DNA of 64,000 bases from JAJKIV01 sp036274195 (GCA_036274195.1 DASUGD010000031.1:16247-80246), one strand, 5' to 3'; counted from the first letter of the stretch, positions 45,451 through 54,541 are shown. A program made the numbers and translations. Notes: generated from the sequence alone by a model not told the origin.

Positions 45451-46794
45451 ATGACGAAGACGGAAGCGGTTGGCGCGCCGGCGGCCACTGATGCGTTGGA
45501 GATTCGCGACACTCGAACGGGCAAGACCTACACGGCCCCGATCGCCGAGGGCGTGATTCGCGCCAACGACCTGCGACAGATCAAGACCGACAGCGACGAC
45601 TTCGGTCTCATGAGTTACGACCCGGCGTTCATGAACACCGCGTCGTGCAAGAGCGCCATCACGTTCATTGACGGCGACAAGGGGATTCTGCGCTATCGCG
45701 GCTACCCCATCGAGCAGCTCGCCGAGCGCGCGAGCTTCCTCGAGGTAGCGTGGCTGCTTCGCAACGGCGAGCTGCCTAACCAGCAACAGTACGATCAGTG
45801 GGTGCACGACATCACGTTCCACACGTACGTGCACGAGAACATCAAGCGGTTCCTGGAGGGCTTTCGCTACGACGCGCACCCGATGTCGATGTTGTGCAGC
45901 AGCATCGCCGCGCTGTCGTCATTCTACCCGGAAGCCAAGAATATCTTCGATCCGGACCAGCGGTACATCTCGATCATCCGGCTGCTCGCGAAGGTCCCGA
46001 CGTTGGCGGCGTTCATTTACCGCCACAACAAGGGGCTGCCGTTCATCTATCCGGACAACGACCTGTCGTACTCGGAGAACTTCCTGTCGATGATCGCTCG
46101 GATGAGCGAGCCGAAGTACGAGGCAAACCCGGTGTTCACGAAGGCGATCGAGGTGCTGTTCATCCTGCACGCCGATCACGAGCAGAACTGCTCGACGAAC
46201 GCGGTCCGCGCCGTCGGCTCGTCGCACGTTGACCCCTTCTCGGCCGTGGCGGCCGGGGTGGCCGCGCTCTACGGGCCGTTGCACGGCGGCGCCAACGAAG
46301 CCGTGCTGCGCATGATCGAGGAGATCGGTTCGGTGAAGAACGTACCCGCGTTCATCAGCGAGGTGAAGAGCGGCAAGGGCGGTCGTCTGATGGGGTTCGG
46401 CCACCGTGTGTACAAGAGCTACGACCCTCGCGCGAAGATCGTGAAGCAGCTCGCGAACGAGGTGTTCGAAGCGGTCGGCATGGATCGCGACCTCGAGATC
46501 GCGCTCGAGCTGGAACGCATTGCTCTCAGCGACGACTACTTCGTGTCGCGCAAGCTGTACCCCAACGTCGATTTCTACACGGGACTGATCTATCGGGCGA
46601 TGAAGTTCCCGACGGACTTCTTCACGGTGCTATTCGCGGTCGCGCGGACGTCCGGCTGGCTGGCCCAGTGGGAGGAGATGTTACTGGACAAGGAGCAGAA
46701 GATCGCGCGGCCCCGACAGGTCTACACGGGCTACGACGAGCGGCCGTACAAGTCCTCGCTCGACTATCACAAGAAGTCCGGCAAGCGGGCGTAG
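45451..46794 (+). CDS. gltA: Citrate synthase
   Basis: 447 aa. Characteristic type II features: GDKGILRYRGYPIEQLAE, SSHVDPFSAVAAGVAALYGPLHGGANEAVL (active-site His region), GFGHRVYKSYDPRA (second His) and NVDFYTGLIY (catalytic Asp). It condenses oxaloacetate and acetyl-CoA in the TCA cycle. A ribosome site (GAGGGAG) precedes ATG. It is flanked by a 236-base upstream gap and a strong terminator, so it is monocistronic. Confidence 0.95.
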   Translation: MTKTEAVGAPAATDALEIRDTRTGKTYTAPIAEGVIRANDLRQIKTDSDDFGLMSYDPAFMNTASCKSAITFIDGDKGILRYRGYPIEQLAERASFLEVAWLLRNGELPNQQQYDQWVHDITFHTYVHENIKRFLEGFRYDAHPMSMLCSSIAALSSFYPEAKNIFDPDQRYISIIRLLAKVPTLAAFIYRHNKGLPFIYPDNDLSYSENFLSMIARMSEPKYEANPVFTKAIEVLFILHADHEQNCSTNAVRAVGSSHVDPFSAVAAGVAALYGPLHGGANEAVLRMIEEIGSVKNVPAFISEVKSGKGGRLMGFGHRVYKSYDPRAKIVKQLANEVFEAVGMDRDLEIALELERIALSDDYFVSRKLYPNVDFYTGLIYRAMKFPTDFFTVLFAVARTSGWLAQWEEMLLDKEQKIARPRQVYTGYDERPYKSSLDYHKKSGKRA

Positions 46795-46840
46795 TGGGTC
46801 AGACCGGCTGCGATGCCGGGCAATATCCAGACAACGGGGG

Positions 46841-46875
46841 AACGGAAACGGCCGTGGTTTCCGGCCGTTTCCGTT
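46841..46875. terminator. Terminator after citrate synthase
   Basis: A perfect 14-bp stem with a 7-nt loop between convergent gltA and mutY. The arms contain AAA/TTT, so it can serve both directions. Confidence 0.82.
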
Positions 46876-46936
46876 CGCCCTTTGGTCTTGGATGCCGGAC
46901 CAAAGCCGAGAGGAAGCGAGGAAGTGTCCGTTCCGT

Positions 46937-47629
46937 CTACGGATCGGCGAGCCGCGTTTCGCACAGGCGCCCCACCGGGCACCGGCCACAGTGCCTGACG
47001 CGGGCCGTGCAGATCATGGCGCCGAGCTCCATCAGCGCCTGGTTGTGAACCCAGGTGTGTCGACCAGTGCGCGGGAGCAGCTGTTCCGCCATCGCCCAGA
47101 TCGCCCGCTGCCCTCGTGAGGACTTGGGATCGACCGAGGGGATAAAGGCGCGCTGGAGCACGCGCGCGACATTCGTGTCCACGAGTGCCGCGCGCCGCTC
47201 ATAGGCAAACGACGCGACGGCACCGGCTGTGTACGCGCCGATCCCGGGGAGAGTGCGAAGCTCCTCGGGATCGTCGGGGATGCTGCCGCCGTCCCGAGTC
47301 ACGTGGCGAGCGAGCGCGTGCAGGCTCCTCGCGCGGGCGTAATAGCCCAACCCCGCCCATGACTTCAACACACTCCGCCGTGGCGCCTCAGCAACGTGAT
47401 CGAGCGTAGGGAAACGCGCGAGGAACCGCTCGTAATAGTCGACGACGCGAGACACCTGCGTCTGCTGGAGCATGAGCTCGGACACGAGGACCCGGTACGG
47501 GTCACGGGTGCGTCGCCACGGCAGGTCGCGTCCGTGGTTCCGGAACCACGCGCGAAGACGCCGCGAGAATTCGCGGCGTCTTGCGGGTTCGATCTCGACT
47601 GCGGGGCCCGTGCGAGGTGCGCGAGGCAT
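46937..47629 (-). CDS. mutY: A/G-specific adenine glycosylase, short form
   Basis: 230 aa. HhH-GPD fold: VSELMLQQTQVSRVVDYY (catalytic Glu), TLPGIGAYTAGAVASFA (helix-hairpin-helix), LVDTNVARVL (catalytic Asp), and the 4Fe-4S loop C-x6-C-x2-C-x5-C (residues about 207-223). It removes adenine opposite 8-oxoguanine. The C-terminal NUDIX-like domain that reads 8-oxoG in typical 350-aa MutY is absent, so it may be a MutY/MIG-type short enzyme. Two perfect palindromes lie in its first 35 codons. Confidence 0.85.
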   Translation of the reverse strand: MPRAPRTGPAVEIEPARRREFSRRLRAWFRNHGRDLPWRRTRDPYRVLVSELMLQQTQVSRVVDYYERFLARFPTLDHVAEAPRRSVLKSWAGLGYYARARSLHALARHVTRDGGSIPDDPEELRTLPGIGAYTAGAVASFAYERRAALVDTNVARVLQRAFIPSVDPKSSRGQRAIWAMAEQLLPRTGRHTWVHNQALMELGAMICTARVRHCGRCPVGRLCETRLADP

Positions 47630-47692
47630 CGCCCAATATACGCGCGGGGTGTTCCGCTGCGTGTCGCGCCAACGATGCCTCGGTCGTCGGCG

Positions 47693-48877
47693 TCAGTACT
47701 CGGGAATGTCCGCGTCCACCTCGCGGGACCAGCGGAGGATTCCGCCGCTGACACTCCACACGCGCCCGAACCCTGCGTCGAGCAGATCGCGCGTCGCCAG
47801 CGCGCTGCGCGTGCCGCCCTTGCAGATCACGGCGACGGGTGCCGACGCATCGAGCTCGCGAAGCCGGTCCTTCAGCCGGTGGAGTGGGATGAGTGTTGCG
47901 CCGTCGATATGCCCGATTTCCCACTCGTGCGGCTCGCGGACGTCGACGAGCTGAATGGCCTCGCCGGACGCGCGGCGGATGGCGAGCTCGCGCGGCTCGA
48001 TCTGCGGCACGGCGTCCAGTCCGGCGCCATCGCCGCCGCTCGTTGCGCAGAATTGGTCGTAGTCGACGAGGGATTGCAGCTCCCGCGTCCCGCACGCCGG
48101 ACACGATGGGTCGCGCCGCACGCGTACCGACCGGAACTCGGCGTCGAGCGCATTGACCAGCAGGAGGCGGCCGGCGAGCGGCTTGCCGATCCCGAGCAGC
48201 AGCTTGATCGCCTCGGTGGCTTGCACGGTGCCGACCAGTCCGGGAAGCACGCCGAGCACGCCGCCTTCGGCGCAGCTCGGGACCAGGCCGGGCGGGGGCG
48301 GCTCGGGGTAGATACAGCGGTAGCACGGCCCATCGGTCGTGGCGAAGACGGAGGCCTGGCCGTCGAAGCGGAAGATGCTGCCGTACACGTTAGGCTTACC
48401 GAGCAGCACGCACGCGTCGTTGACGAGATACCGGGTCGCGAAGTTGTCGGTGCCATCGAGCACGACGTCGTACTCGCGAATGATCGTGAGAGCGTTATCG
48501 GCGGTGAGGCGGGTTGCGTGCAGCTCGAGCTTGACGTGCGGGTTGGTGTCGTGAATGCGATCGCGTGCCGAGTCGAGCTTGGAGCGTCCGACGTCGCCCG
48601 TCCCGTGCAGCAGCTGTCGCTGCAGGTTGGTGACTTCTACAATGTCGAAGTCGACGAGCCCGATGGTGCCGACGCCGGCCGCGGCGAGGTACAGCGCGGC
48701 CGGAGAGCCCAGCCCTCCGGCGCCGACGATGAGGACCCGGCCCGCCTTGAGCTTGCGCTGGCCGTCGATGGCCACTTCGGGAAGGAGCAGGTGCCGTCCG
48801 TAGCGCAGCAGCTCGTCGCGGTCGAGCGTTGGCGCCGGGCGTGAGCGCGGGGCGAGACTGGCGAGCGTGGCAGTCAT
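47693..48877 (-). CDS. ThiF/MoeB-type adenylyltransferase with C-terminal rhodanese domain
   Basis: 394 aa from ATG 48877, one base after the carrier gene's stop. E1-like domain: VLIVGAGGLGSPAALYLAAAGVG, DVVLDGTDNFATRYLVND and the zinc Cys pairs CYRC and CPAC. The rhodanese domain starts near residue 290 and has CKGGTRSALAT with the active Cys. It is the MOCS3-like arrangement that adenylates a C-terminal Gly-Gly sulfur carrier and thiolates it. The partner is the 91-aa carrier immediately upstream. Confidence 0.88.
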   Translation of the reverse strand: MTATLASLAPRSRPAPTLDRDELLRYGRHLLLPEVAIDGQRKLKAGRVLIVGAGGLGSPAALYLAAAGVGTIGLVDFDIVEVTNLQRQLLHGTGDVGRSKLDSARDRIHDTNPHVKLELHATRLTADNALTIIREYDVVLDGTDNFATRYLVNDACVLLGKPNVYGSIFRFDGQASVFATTDGPCYRCIYPEPPPPGLVPSCAEGGVLGVLPGLVGTVQATEAIKLLLGIGKPLAGRLLLVNALDAEFRSVRVRRDPSCPACGTRELQSLVDYDQFCATSGGDGAGLDAVPQIEPRELAIRRASGEAIQLVDVREPHEWEIGHIDGATLIPLHRLKDRLRELDASAPVAVICKGGTRSALATRDLLDAGFGRVWSVSGGILRWSREVDADIPEY

Positions 48878-48878
48878 G

Positions 48879-49154
48879 TCACCCTCCGGCGACCGCGGAG
48901 ACGATCGTGAGCTCATCGCCGTCCCGCACCGGCGCGGTGAAGCCGCCGCTGAAGCGGATGTCTTCGTCGTTGAGATAGAAGGTCACGAACGGATACGGCT
49001 GCCCGGCATCGTCGACCAGACGAGGTGCTAGGGATGGGAAGCGCCGGGTGACGTCGGCGACCGCCTCGCCCACGGTGGCGCCGGACGCGGACAGGGATCG
49101 GCTGCCATCGGTGAGGCGGGACAGCACGCTGGGAAGTGAGATCGTGAGCGACAT
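48879..49154 (-). CDS. MoaD/ThiS-family sulfur carrier protein
   Basis: 91 aa, beta-grasp fold size, ending in SAVAGG; the terminal Gly-Gly is the site of adenylation and thiocarboxylation. TVGEAVADVTRRFPSL and DGDELTIVSAVAGG match MoaD/ThiS/CysO proteins. It sits between thrC and the MoeB-like gene. That context suggests supply of sulfur to amino-acid synthesis (CysO/HcyS-like) rather than molybdopterin or thiamine, whose other genes are not seen here. Confidence 0.85.
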   Translation of the reverse strand: MSLTISLPSVLSRLTDGSRSLSASGATVGEAVADVTRRFPSLAPRLVDDAGQPYPFVTFYLNDEDIRFSGGFTAPVRDGDELTIVSAVAGG

Positions 49155-49181
49155 ATCAGGTTGAGTTTGGGATCGTTAGGT

Positions 49182-50456
49182 TCACGCCGCATCGACCAGC
49201 GCCGCCACTTCCCTCAGCTTCGGGGCAATCAGCGGGGCTGGTGGGAGGGCATCGACGAGTGGGTCGAGGGTCTTGAGGCCATTGCCCGTGATGCAGAGGA
49301 CGACTTCGTCCTTCGGGCCAAGGCGTCCCGTTTTCGCCAGGTGCAAGGCTGCGGCGGTCGTGACGCCGCCAGCCGTTTCGGTGAAGACCCCCGTGGTCTC
49401 GGCGAGCAGCCGGATGCCGGCGACGAGGTCGGCATCGCTCACTGCCGCGGCCCAGCCTCCGGTGTCGGCGATGCCACGCGCGGCAGTCAGGCCGTCGGCC
49501 GGGTTTCCGATGGCGAGCGATCGCGCGATGGTCGCCGGGATCTCGGGCTCGATCCGGCCGCCGCCGCGCTCGACCAGCCTAACGATCGGAGCGCAGCCCG
49601 CTGCCTGCGCGCCGTAGAGACGGGGCAGGGCGTCATCGAAAAGGCCCGCCGCAGCGAACTCCCGGAAGCCGCGGTGCAGCTTGGTCACCAGCGCGCCGCC
49701 CGCCATGGGCGCGACGACCGCTGTCGGAGCGCGCCAGCCGAGTTGCTCGATGATCTCGAACGCCATCGTCTTGGAGCCTTCGCCATAGTACGCGCGGAGA
49801 TTCACGTTCACGACGCCCCAACCGAAACTGTCCGCGACCTGCGCGCAGAGCCGGTTCACGTCGTCGTACGTGCCACGGACGCGCACGAGCTTCGGCCCGA
49901 AGATGGTCGTCGCGAGCACCTTCGCCGGCTCCAGGTCGTGCGGGATGAAGATCCACGCCGGTTTGCCCGCCCGCGCTGCGTGGGCCGCCACGGCGTTCGC
50001 GAGGTTGCCCGTGGACGCACAGGCGATGACGTCGAGGCCGAAGGTGTGAGCGGCGTTGATGGCCGTGGACACCACGCGGTCCTTGAAGGACAGCGTGGGG
50101 TGGGAGACCGCGTCGTTCTTTACCCACAGGCGAGCGACGCCGAGTCGGCGCGCGAGCTCGGGAGCTTCGACGAGTGGCGTGAAGCCGGTGTCCGGTGAGA
50201 GCGTGGGCGTGCCGTCGAACGGCAGCCACTCCCGGTAGCGCCACAACGAGTTCGGGCGCGCGTGGATCTCGGCGCGGCCGGGCAGGGAGCGATTCGGATC
50301 GTAGACCGGCACGAGCGGACCGAGGCACGTTAGGCAGATCGCGCTCGGTTCGGCATCGAATTGGGCGCCACAATTTTCACAGACGAGGGGCAGGGCGGTG
50401 AATCCGGGGCGGTCGATCGCGGCCGGCCCCGGTGAGGCGGGAAGCGAGGCGGTCAT
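49182..50456 (-). CDS. thrC: Threonine synthase (PLP fold type II)
   Basis: 424 aa from ATG 50456, overlapping the hom stop as ATGA. N-terminal zinc-ribbon-like CENC...CLTC, then NDAVSHPTLSFKDRVV with the PLP Lys, ACASTGNLANAVAAHAARAG (phosphate-binding loop), and GGALVTKL. It converts O-phosphohomoserine to threonine. The neighbouring sulfur carrier leaves open that it, or a relative, accepts sulfide chemistry. That is inference only. Confidence 0.9.
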   Translation of the reverse strand: MTASLPASPGPAAIDRPGFTALPLVCENCGAQFDAEPSAICLTCLGPLVPVYDPNRSLPGRAEIHARPNSLWRYREWLPFDGTPTLSPDTGFTPLVEAPELARRLGVARLWVKNDAVSHPTLSFKDRVVSTAINAAHTFGLDVIACASTGNLANAVAAHAARAGKPAWIFIPHDLEPAKVLATTIFGPKLVRVRGTYDDVNRLCAQVADSFGWGVVNVNLRAYYGEGSKTMAFEIIEQLGWRAPTAVVAPMAGGALVTKLHRGFREFAAAGLFDDALPRLYGAQAAGCAPIVRLVERGGGRIEPEIPATIARSLAIGNPADGLTAARGIADTGGWAAAVSDADLVAGIRLLAETTGVFTETAGGVTTAAALHLAKTGRLGPKDEVVLCITGNGLKTLDPLVDALPPAPLIAPKLREVAALVDAA

Positions 50457-51451
50457 CGGAGAGCTCCAGTGCGGTATGATGCGGTGTGGGCGCGATCGAG
50501 GGTTCGCGCGGCGGCGAGAGTGTCGGCGAGGAGTGCGGATGCGGTGGAGCGGCCGCCGGCGCCCGCGCCGTGCCACGTGAGCGTCCCAGCCAGCGCGGTG
50601 CGAACCTCGACGACGTTGTGCGCACCGTTTCCCGTTGCGAGCGGATCGGCGCTGTCGAGCACCTGCGGTTCCACCGACGCGAGCAGGTGACCGTTGCGTC
50701 GTGCCGATGCCACCAGGCGGACGCGCCCGCCGTATGCTCGCGCGGCATCGATCGTCTCACTCACCGTCGCGTCGATGCCGCGAACGCATACGCGGTCGAG
50801 GGTGACTGGCTCGCGCCATGCGATGGAGCAGAGAATCGCGAGCTTCGCCGCGGCGTCGGCGCCGCTCAGGTCGTCCGATGGGTCACGCTCGGCAAAGCCC
50901 TCGCGCTGCGCGTCGGATACGGCATCGGCGAACGGCCGCTGCTGCTCCAGGCGTCCGAGTACGTACGTGGTCGTGCCGTTGAGGACGCCCCGGAGCGCGT
51001 GGATCTCCTCGCCGGCGAGCGACTCGCGCAGGGCTCGCACAATGGGAACGGCCGCGGCGACGGCGCCTTCGCAGTGGAGGCGAGACTCCCGGGCGGCCAG
51101 TGCCGCCAGCAGCCGGGTATCGCGAGCCAGGGCTTGCTTGTTCGCGGTGACCACGGCCGCGCCGCGGTCGAGCGCTGCCCGGAGCCACTCTGCCGCGTTA
51201 GGTGCGCCGCTCGCCTCCACGACAATGTCGATCGTGGGATCGGCCGCCAGTGCGGCCGCATCGCCGGTAAGCGGCGCCGGCGCGAGACGCGGATCGCGAA
51301 GCTCTGGACGGAGCACCGCGACGCGGGCGAGCCGGAGTCGTTTGCCTGTGAGCTGCTCGAGCGATGACCTGCGGTCCGCGAATGACGCCGTGAAGGCGGA
51401 ACCGACGGTTCCGCAGCCGATGAGACCGATACGCAACTCGACGGGTGGCAC
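50453..51451 (-). CDS. hom: Homoserine dehydrogenase without ACT domain
   Basis: 332 aa from GTG 51451, preceded by AAGGAGA. Rossmann start IGLIGCGTVGSAF, VVTANKQALA, GVLNGTTTYVL and ERDPSDDLSGADAAAKLAIL. It reduces aspartate semialdehyde to homoserine. The C-terminal ACT domain of the 430-aa form is absent, so threonine feedback through ACT is not expected. Control may instead lie in the leader, where a hairpin and T8 run precede the gene. Confidence 0.9.
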   Translation of the reverse strand: MPPVELRIGLIGCGTVGSAFTASFADRRSSLEQLTGKRLRLARVAVLRPELRDPRLAPAPLTGDAAALAADPTIDIVVEASGAPNAAEWLRAALDRGAAVVTANKQALARDTRLLAALAARESRLHCEGAVAAAVPIVRALRESLAGEEIHALRGVLNGTTTYVLGRLEQQRPFADAVSDAQREGFAERDPSDDLSGADAAAKLAILCSIAWREPVTLDRVCVRGIDATVSETIDAARAYGGRVRLVASARRNGHLLASVEPQVLDSADPLATGNGAHNVVEVRTALAGTLTWHGAGAGGRSTASALLADTLAAARTLDRAHTASYRTGALR

Positions 51452-51497
51452 GCTGCTTCTCTCCTTGTCCACCCGTCTCGCCGCGTTGCCCAGGGGC

Positions 51498-51530
51498 AAA
51501 AAAAACCCCGAGGCGAGAAAAGCCGCGGAG
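51498..51530 (-). terminator. Intrinsic terminator in the hom leader (candidate attenuator)
   Basis: On the minus strand an imperfect 9-bp GC stem (51530-51506, one mismatch and one G-U) is followed by eight T (51505-51498). It lies 47 bases upstream of the hom GTG and downstream of a possible -10 box (CATAAT, near 51612-51617). Either it terminates the upstream VWA transcript or it attenuates hom-thrC. Confidence 0.65.
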
Positions 51531-51653
51531 ACGCGTGGCCTTTTAGCTGTTTGTTTTACGTGGCCGCAATACGCCGCAAATCACCACGAGACTGACATCG
51601 ATTATGCCAGTATGAGTAAACGGGTCGGCTCCGTCTCGCAAGGGGCGTTTCGG

Positions 51654-51732
51654 GACTGGGGACTCGGCCGGACGCGATTGGCGCCGAGGAGACTTCCTCT
51701 CGAGTAATAGCCTCCCGGCCGAGTCCCCAGTC
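51654..51732. repeat. 18-bp inverted repeat built from CCCCAGT/ACTGGGG words
   Basis: Perfect arms 51654-51671 and 51715-51732 separated by 43 bases. The right side contains two tandem CCCCAGT heptamers. It lies just after the VWA gene stop and may double as a terminator. Confidence 0.75.
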
Positions 51733-51740
51733 CCCAGTCG

Positions 51741-53021
51741 CTAGCTCACCGTCTTCGTCTTTCGGCGCAAGAAGTCCATGAGGATGAACTGGCCTAACGT
51801 CATTGTGTTCGTGAAGTAGGCCTTGCCCTTGCTGATCTCCGAGACGCGCTTCACGAACTCGACCAACGCGCGGTCGCGCGCGAGCATGAAGGTGTTGATC
51901 ATGATGCCCGAACGTCGGCAGTTCGCGACCTCCTTCAGGGTCTGCGCAATCACCGTGGCGTCGAGGCCCATCGAGTTCTTGTAGATCTGACCGTTCGGCA
52001 TCGTGAGCGCGCTCGGCTTGCCGTCGGTGATCATGATCACCTGTCGCATGTCCTTCTTCTGCGCGAGCAGAATACGGCGCGCGAGCTTGAGACCCTCGGC
52101 CGTGTTCGTGTGGTACGGGCCCACCTGTGCGTGGGCGAGCGTCGGAAGCGGGATCTCTTCCGCCGAGTCGTGGAACAGGACCACACGAATCGTGTCGCCG
52201 GGGAACTGCGTGCGAATCAGGTGCGTGAGCGCGAGCGCGACCTTCTTGGCTGGTGTGAACCGATCCTCGCCATAGAGTATCATCGAGTGCGACGTATCGA
52301 GCATGAGCACTGTCGCGCACGACGATCGGTACTCCGCCTGCCTCACCATGAGATCCGAGTATTCGAGATCGATGGGCACGCCGATGTTCCCTGTCCTCGC
52401 CAGGGAGTTTTTCAGCGTTTCGTTGACGTCGAGATTCAGCACATCCCCGAACTCGTATTGCTTGCTCCAGCCGTCGGATTCGATGCCGGTCGCCAGGTAG
52501 GGCGTGTCGTGCGCGCCAATGCTCGATTTGCCCAGTGACCCGAGCAGGTTGCGCAGGGTTCGATAACCGAGGAAGTCGATGCCCTTGTCGGTCAGGTTGA
52601 ACTGGACGTCTCGGGAGGCGGCGTGCGCGATGCTGCCGCGCCCCTCGAGCGGTTGGTGTGTATCCGGAACCTGTGGCGGTGCGTCGATGTTCAGATACCC
52701 TTCGGCGGTGAGGCGCTGCACGAGGTCGTCCAAGAGTTGGGCGAGCTTGGCTTGCGCTTCTTCATCGCCGTCGCCTCGCAAAGCCTGGAGCATCTCGGGG
52801 GTGAACTGGCCGCTCTCGATCAACGCGTTGAGGATTGCTTCCTTGAGCGCGTCGAGTGACCGGTCGGCGTCGCCGCCGAAGTCGCCCCAATACGGGTGCG
52901 ACATGCGTCCGCCGGCGAATCCGGACTGTAAGAGGAAATCGGCCAGCTTCTCGAGCAGCGACTGCAGGTCGACCGCATCCGCCAGCTCAGGGCTGAACTT
53001 GGAGTAGGTGTGGAAGCGCAT
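51741..53021 (-). CDS. VWA-domain protein, partner of MoxR-type AAA+ ATPase
   Basis: 426 aa from ATG 53021; the long open frame upstream is Arg-rich and unlikely. The N-terminal half is helical, with TGNIGVPIDLEYSDLMVRQAEYRSS before the VWA domain. MIDAS DTSHSM (DxSxS) is near residue 250, later T and D residues follow in HTNTAEGL and IMITDGKPS. Such proteins work with MoxR/CoxD-type ATPases to insert metals or assemble complexes. The likely ATPase is at 55902 on the same strand, separated by other genes. Confidence 0.82.
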   Translation of the reverse strand: MRFHTYSKFSPELADAVDLQSLLEKLADFLLQSGFAGGRMSHPYWGDFGGDADRSLDALKEAILNALIESGQFTPEMLQALRGDGDEEAQAKLAQLLDDLVQRLTAEGYLNIDAPPQVPDTHQPLEGRGSIAHAASRDVQFNLTDKGIDFLGYRTLRNLLGSLGKSSIGAHDTPYLATGIESDGWSKQYEFGDVLNLDVNETLKNSLARTGNIGVPIDLEYSDLMVRQAEYRSSCATVLMLDTSHSMILYGEDRFTPAKKVALALTHLIRTQFPGDTIRVVLFHDSAEEIPLPTLAHAQVGPYHTNTAEGLKLARRILLAQKKDMRQVIMITDGKPSALTMPNGQIYKNSMGLDATVIAQTLKEVANCRRSGIMINTFMLARDRALVEFVKRVSEISKGKAYFTNTMTLGQFILMDFLRRKTKTVS

Positions 53022-54431
53022 AACAGCAGGGACTGGGGAATCAGGGCTGGCGACGAGACCGCGTCGACCCGAAGGCGGGCGAGCACTCGGCGCTGGACTC
53101 GTCTGGATTCGCTGTTCGCGGTCTATCGTAACGTACTGCCGGGTCTCGGGCCGCGCAGGCCCGGGCTCACGTCGGATGTCCGGCCGGCGTCGGAGTCGCC
53201 TGCGTCGACTCCATCGATCAACCCGTTTCGGGTGCTCGTTACGCACCGAAACTTTCGGTTGTTCTGGATCGGCCAGACGCTTTCGCTCATCGGCACGTGG
53301 ATGCAGACGATGGCGTCCGGCTGGCTCGCGCTCGAGCTCACGAACAATGCCTTTCTCGTCGGGCTCGTCGCGTCGATCGGGTCGCTTCCGATCCTGTTGC
53401 TGTCATTGCCGGCGGGCGTGCTCGCGGACCGCGAGCACAAGCTGCGGCTCGTCACTATCGCGCAGTCGCTGCTGCTGTGCGAAGCGCTCTCCCTCTGGTG
53501 GTTGACCTTCACCGGGCACATCACGATCGGGTGGCTTCTGCTGCTCGCGGCGGTCAACGGCGCGGTGAGCGCCTTCGAGATCCCGGCGCGGCAGTCGATG
53601 ATGATCGAGCTCGTGGGTCGCGACGATCTTCGCGACGCAATCGCGCTCAACTCCAGCGGCTTCAACCTCGCGCGCATCTTCGGGCCGGGCGTCGCCGCCG
53701 CGGTCATCGCGAAGGCGGGCATTTCCTGGTGCTTCGGGCTGAACGCGCTCAGCTACTTCACGGTGCTGATCGGCCTCTCTCGAATTCAGCTTCCGCCGTG
53801 GCGCCCGCCACTCACGACCGGCTCGCCATTGCACGGGATGCTGGAGGGCATCCGCTACGTTCGCGCGACGAAGGAGGTCTCCACACTGATCCGGTTCATT
53901 GCCGTGTTCTCGGTGCTGGGTGTGCCGTACATCACCTTGATGCCGGTCGTCGCGCGGGATCTGCTCGGCCTGGATGCGAGTGGCTATGGTCTCCTGCTAT
54001 CGTCTCTCGGCGTTGGCGGGCTCAGTGGAGCGCTCGCGCTCGCCGGGTTGGGTGGCCGCCTACCGCGCGGTAAGGTCCTCGTCGCGGCGGCCTACACGTA
54101 CGCGTTCCTGCTGATCATGTTCTCGCTCGTGCGCGTGGCGTGGCTCGCCTATCCGATCCTGCTCGTGACCGGGTTCTGCATGATCGTCACGAACGCGGTG
54201 GCGAACAGCATGCTGCAGTCGTTCGTCGCCGACGAGTTTCGCGGGCGATTGATGTCGGTGTATTCGCTGATTTCCGTCGGGATGTCTCAAGTGTTCGGCG
54301 CGTTTGCGGCGGGCGCTGTTGCCAGGGCGGTGGGAGTCGACTGGGCGATCGGCGCAGGGGCGGCGGTAATGCTCGGTTTCGCCATGTATGCGTTCAGGCG
54401 ACACAGCGCATGGATCGTCGCAGAACACTAA
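53010..54431 (+). CDS. MFS transporter, EntS/MFS_3-like
   Basis: Up to 473 aa from GTG 53010. About twelve membrane segments from residue 75 on: RNFRLFWIGQTLSLIGTWMQ is a typical first-helix motif; ADREHKLRLVTIAQ follows helix 2-3. Later GLSGALALAGLGGRL and DEFRGRLMSVYSLISVG. This fits the MFS_3 group of siderophore or drug exporters. The true start is uncertain: the first 70 residues are unlike the family, and GTG 53010 would overlap the divergent VWA start by 12 bases. GTG 53232 would cut into the first conserved motif. Confidence 0.82.
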   Translation: MEAHNSRDWGIRAGDETASTRRRASTRRWTRLDSLFAVYRNVLPGLGPRRPGLTSDVRPASESPASTPSINPFRVLVTHRNFRLFWIGQTLSLIGTWMQTMASGWLALELTNNAFLVGLVASIGSLPILLLSLPAGVLADREHKLRLVTIAQSLLLCEALSLWWLTFTGHITIGWLLLLAAVNGAVSAFEIPARQSMMIELVGRDDLRDAIALNSSGFNLARIFGPGVAAAVIAKAGISWCFGLNALSYFTVLIGLSRIQLPPWRPPLTTGSPLHGMLEGIRYVRATKEVSTLIRFIAVFSVLGVPYITLMPVVARDLLGLDASGYGLLLSSLGVGGLSGALALAGLGGRLPRGKVLVAAAYTYAFLLIMFSLVRVAWLAYPILLVTGFCMIVTNAVANSMLQSFVADEFRGRLMSVYSLISVGMSQVFGAFAAGAVARAVGVDWAIGAGAAVMLGFAMYAFRRHSAWIVAEH

Positions 54432-54454
54432 CGGCGCGAACCGAACCGGTACCT

Positions 54455-54534
54455 GGTTACTGGAATTGGTAATGGGTTACTGGGACAGGTAATTGGTTAC
54501 TGGAATTGGTAACTGGTTACTGGGATTGGTTACA
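54455..54534. repeat. Four tandem 20-bp units beginning GGTTACTGG
   Basis: Units start at 54455, 54475, 54495 and 54515. Each contains two related decamers. Inverted counterparts (CCAGTAACC, CCTGTAACC) lie at 54590-54635 on the other side of the hairpin at 54542. No spacers, so it is not a CRISPR array. Confidence 0.8.
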
Positions 54535-54541
54535 GGTAATC

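Noticed and set aside
54455..54534. Four regular 20-bp repeats as a CRISPR array
   Set aside because: The units are contiguous with no spacers, and no cas gene is near.
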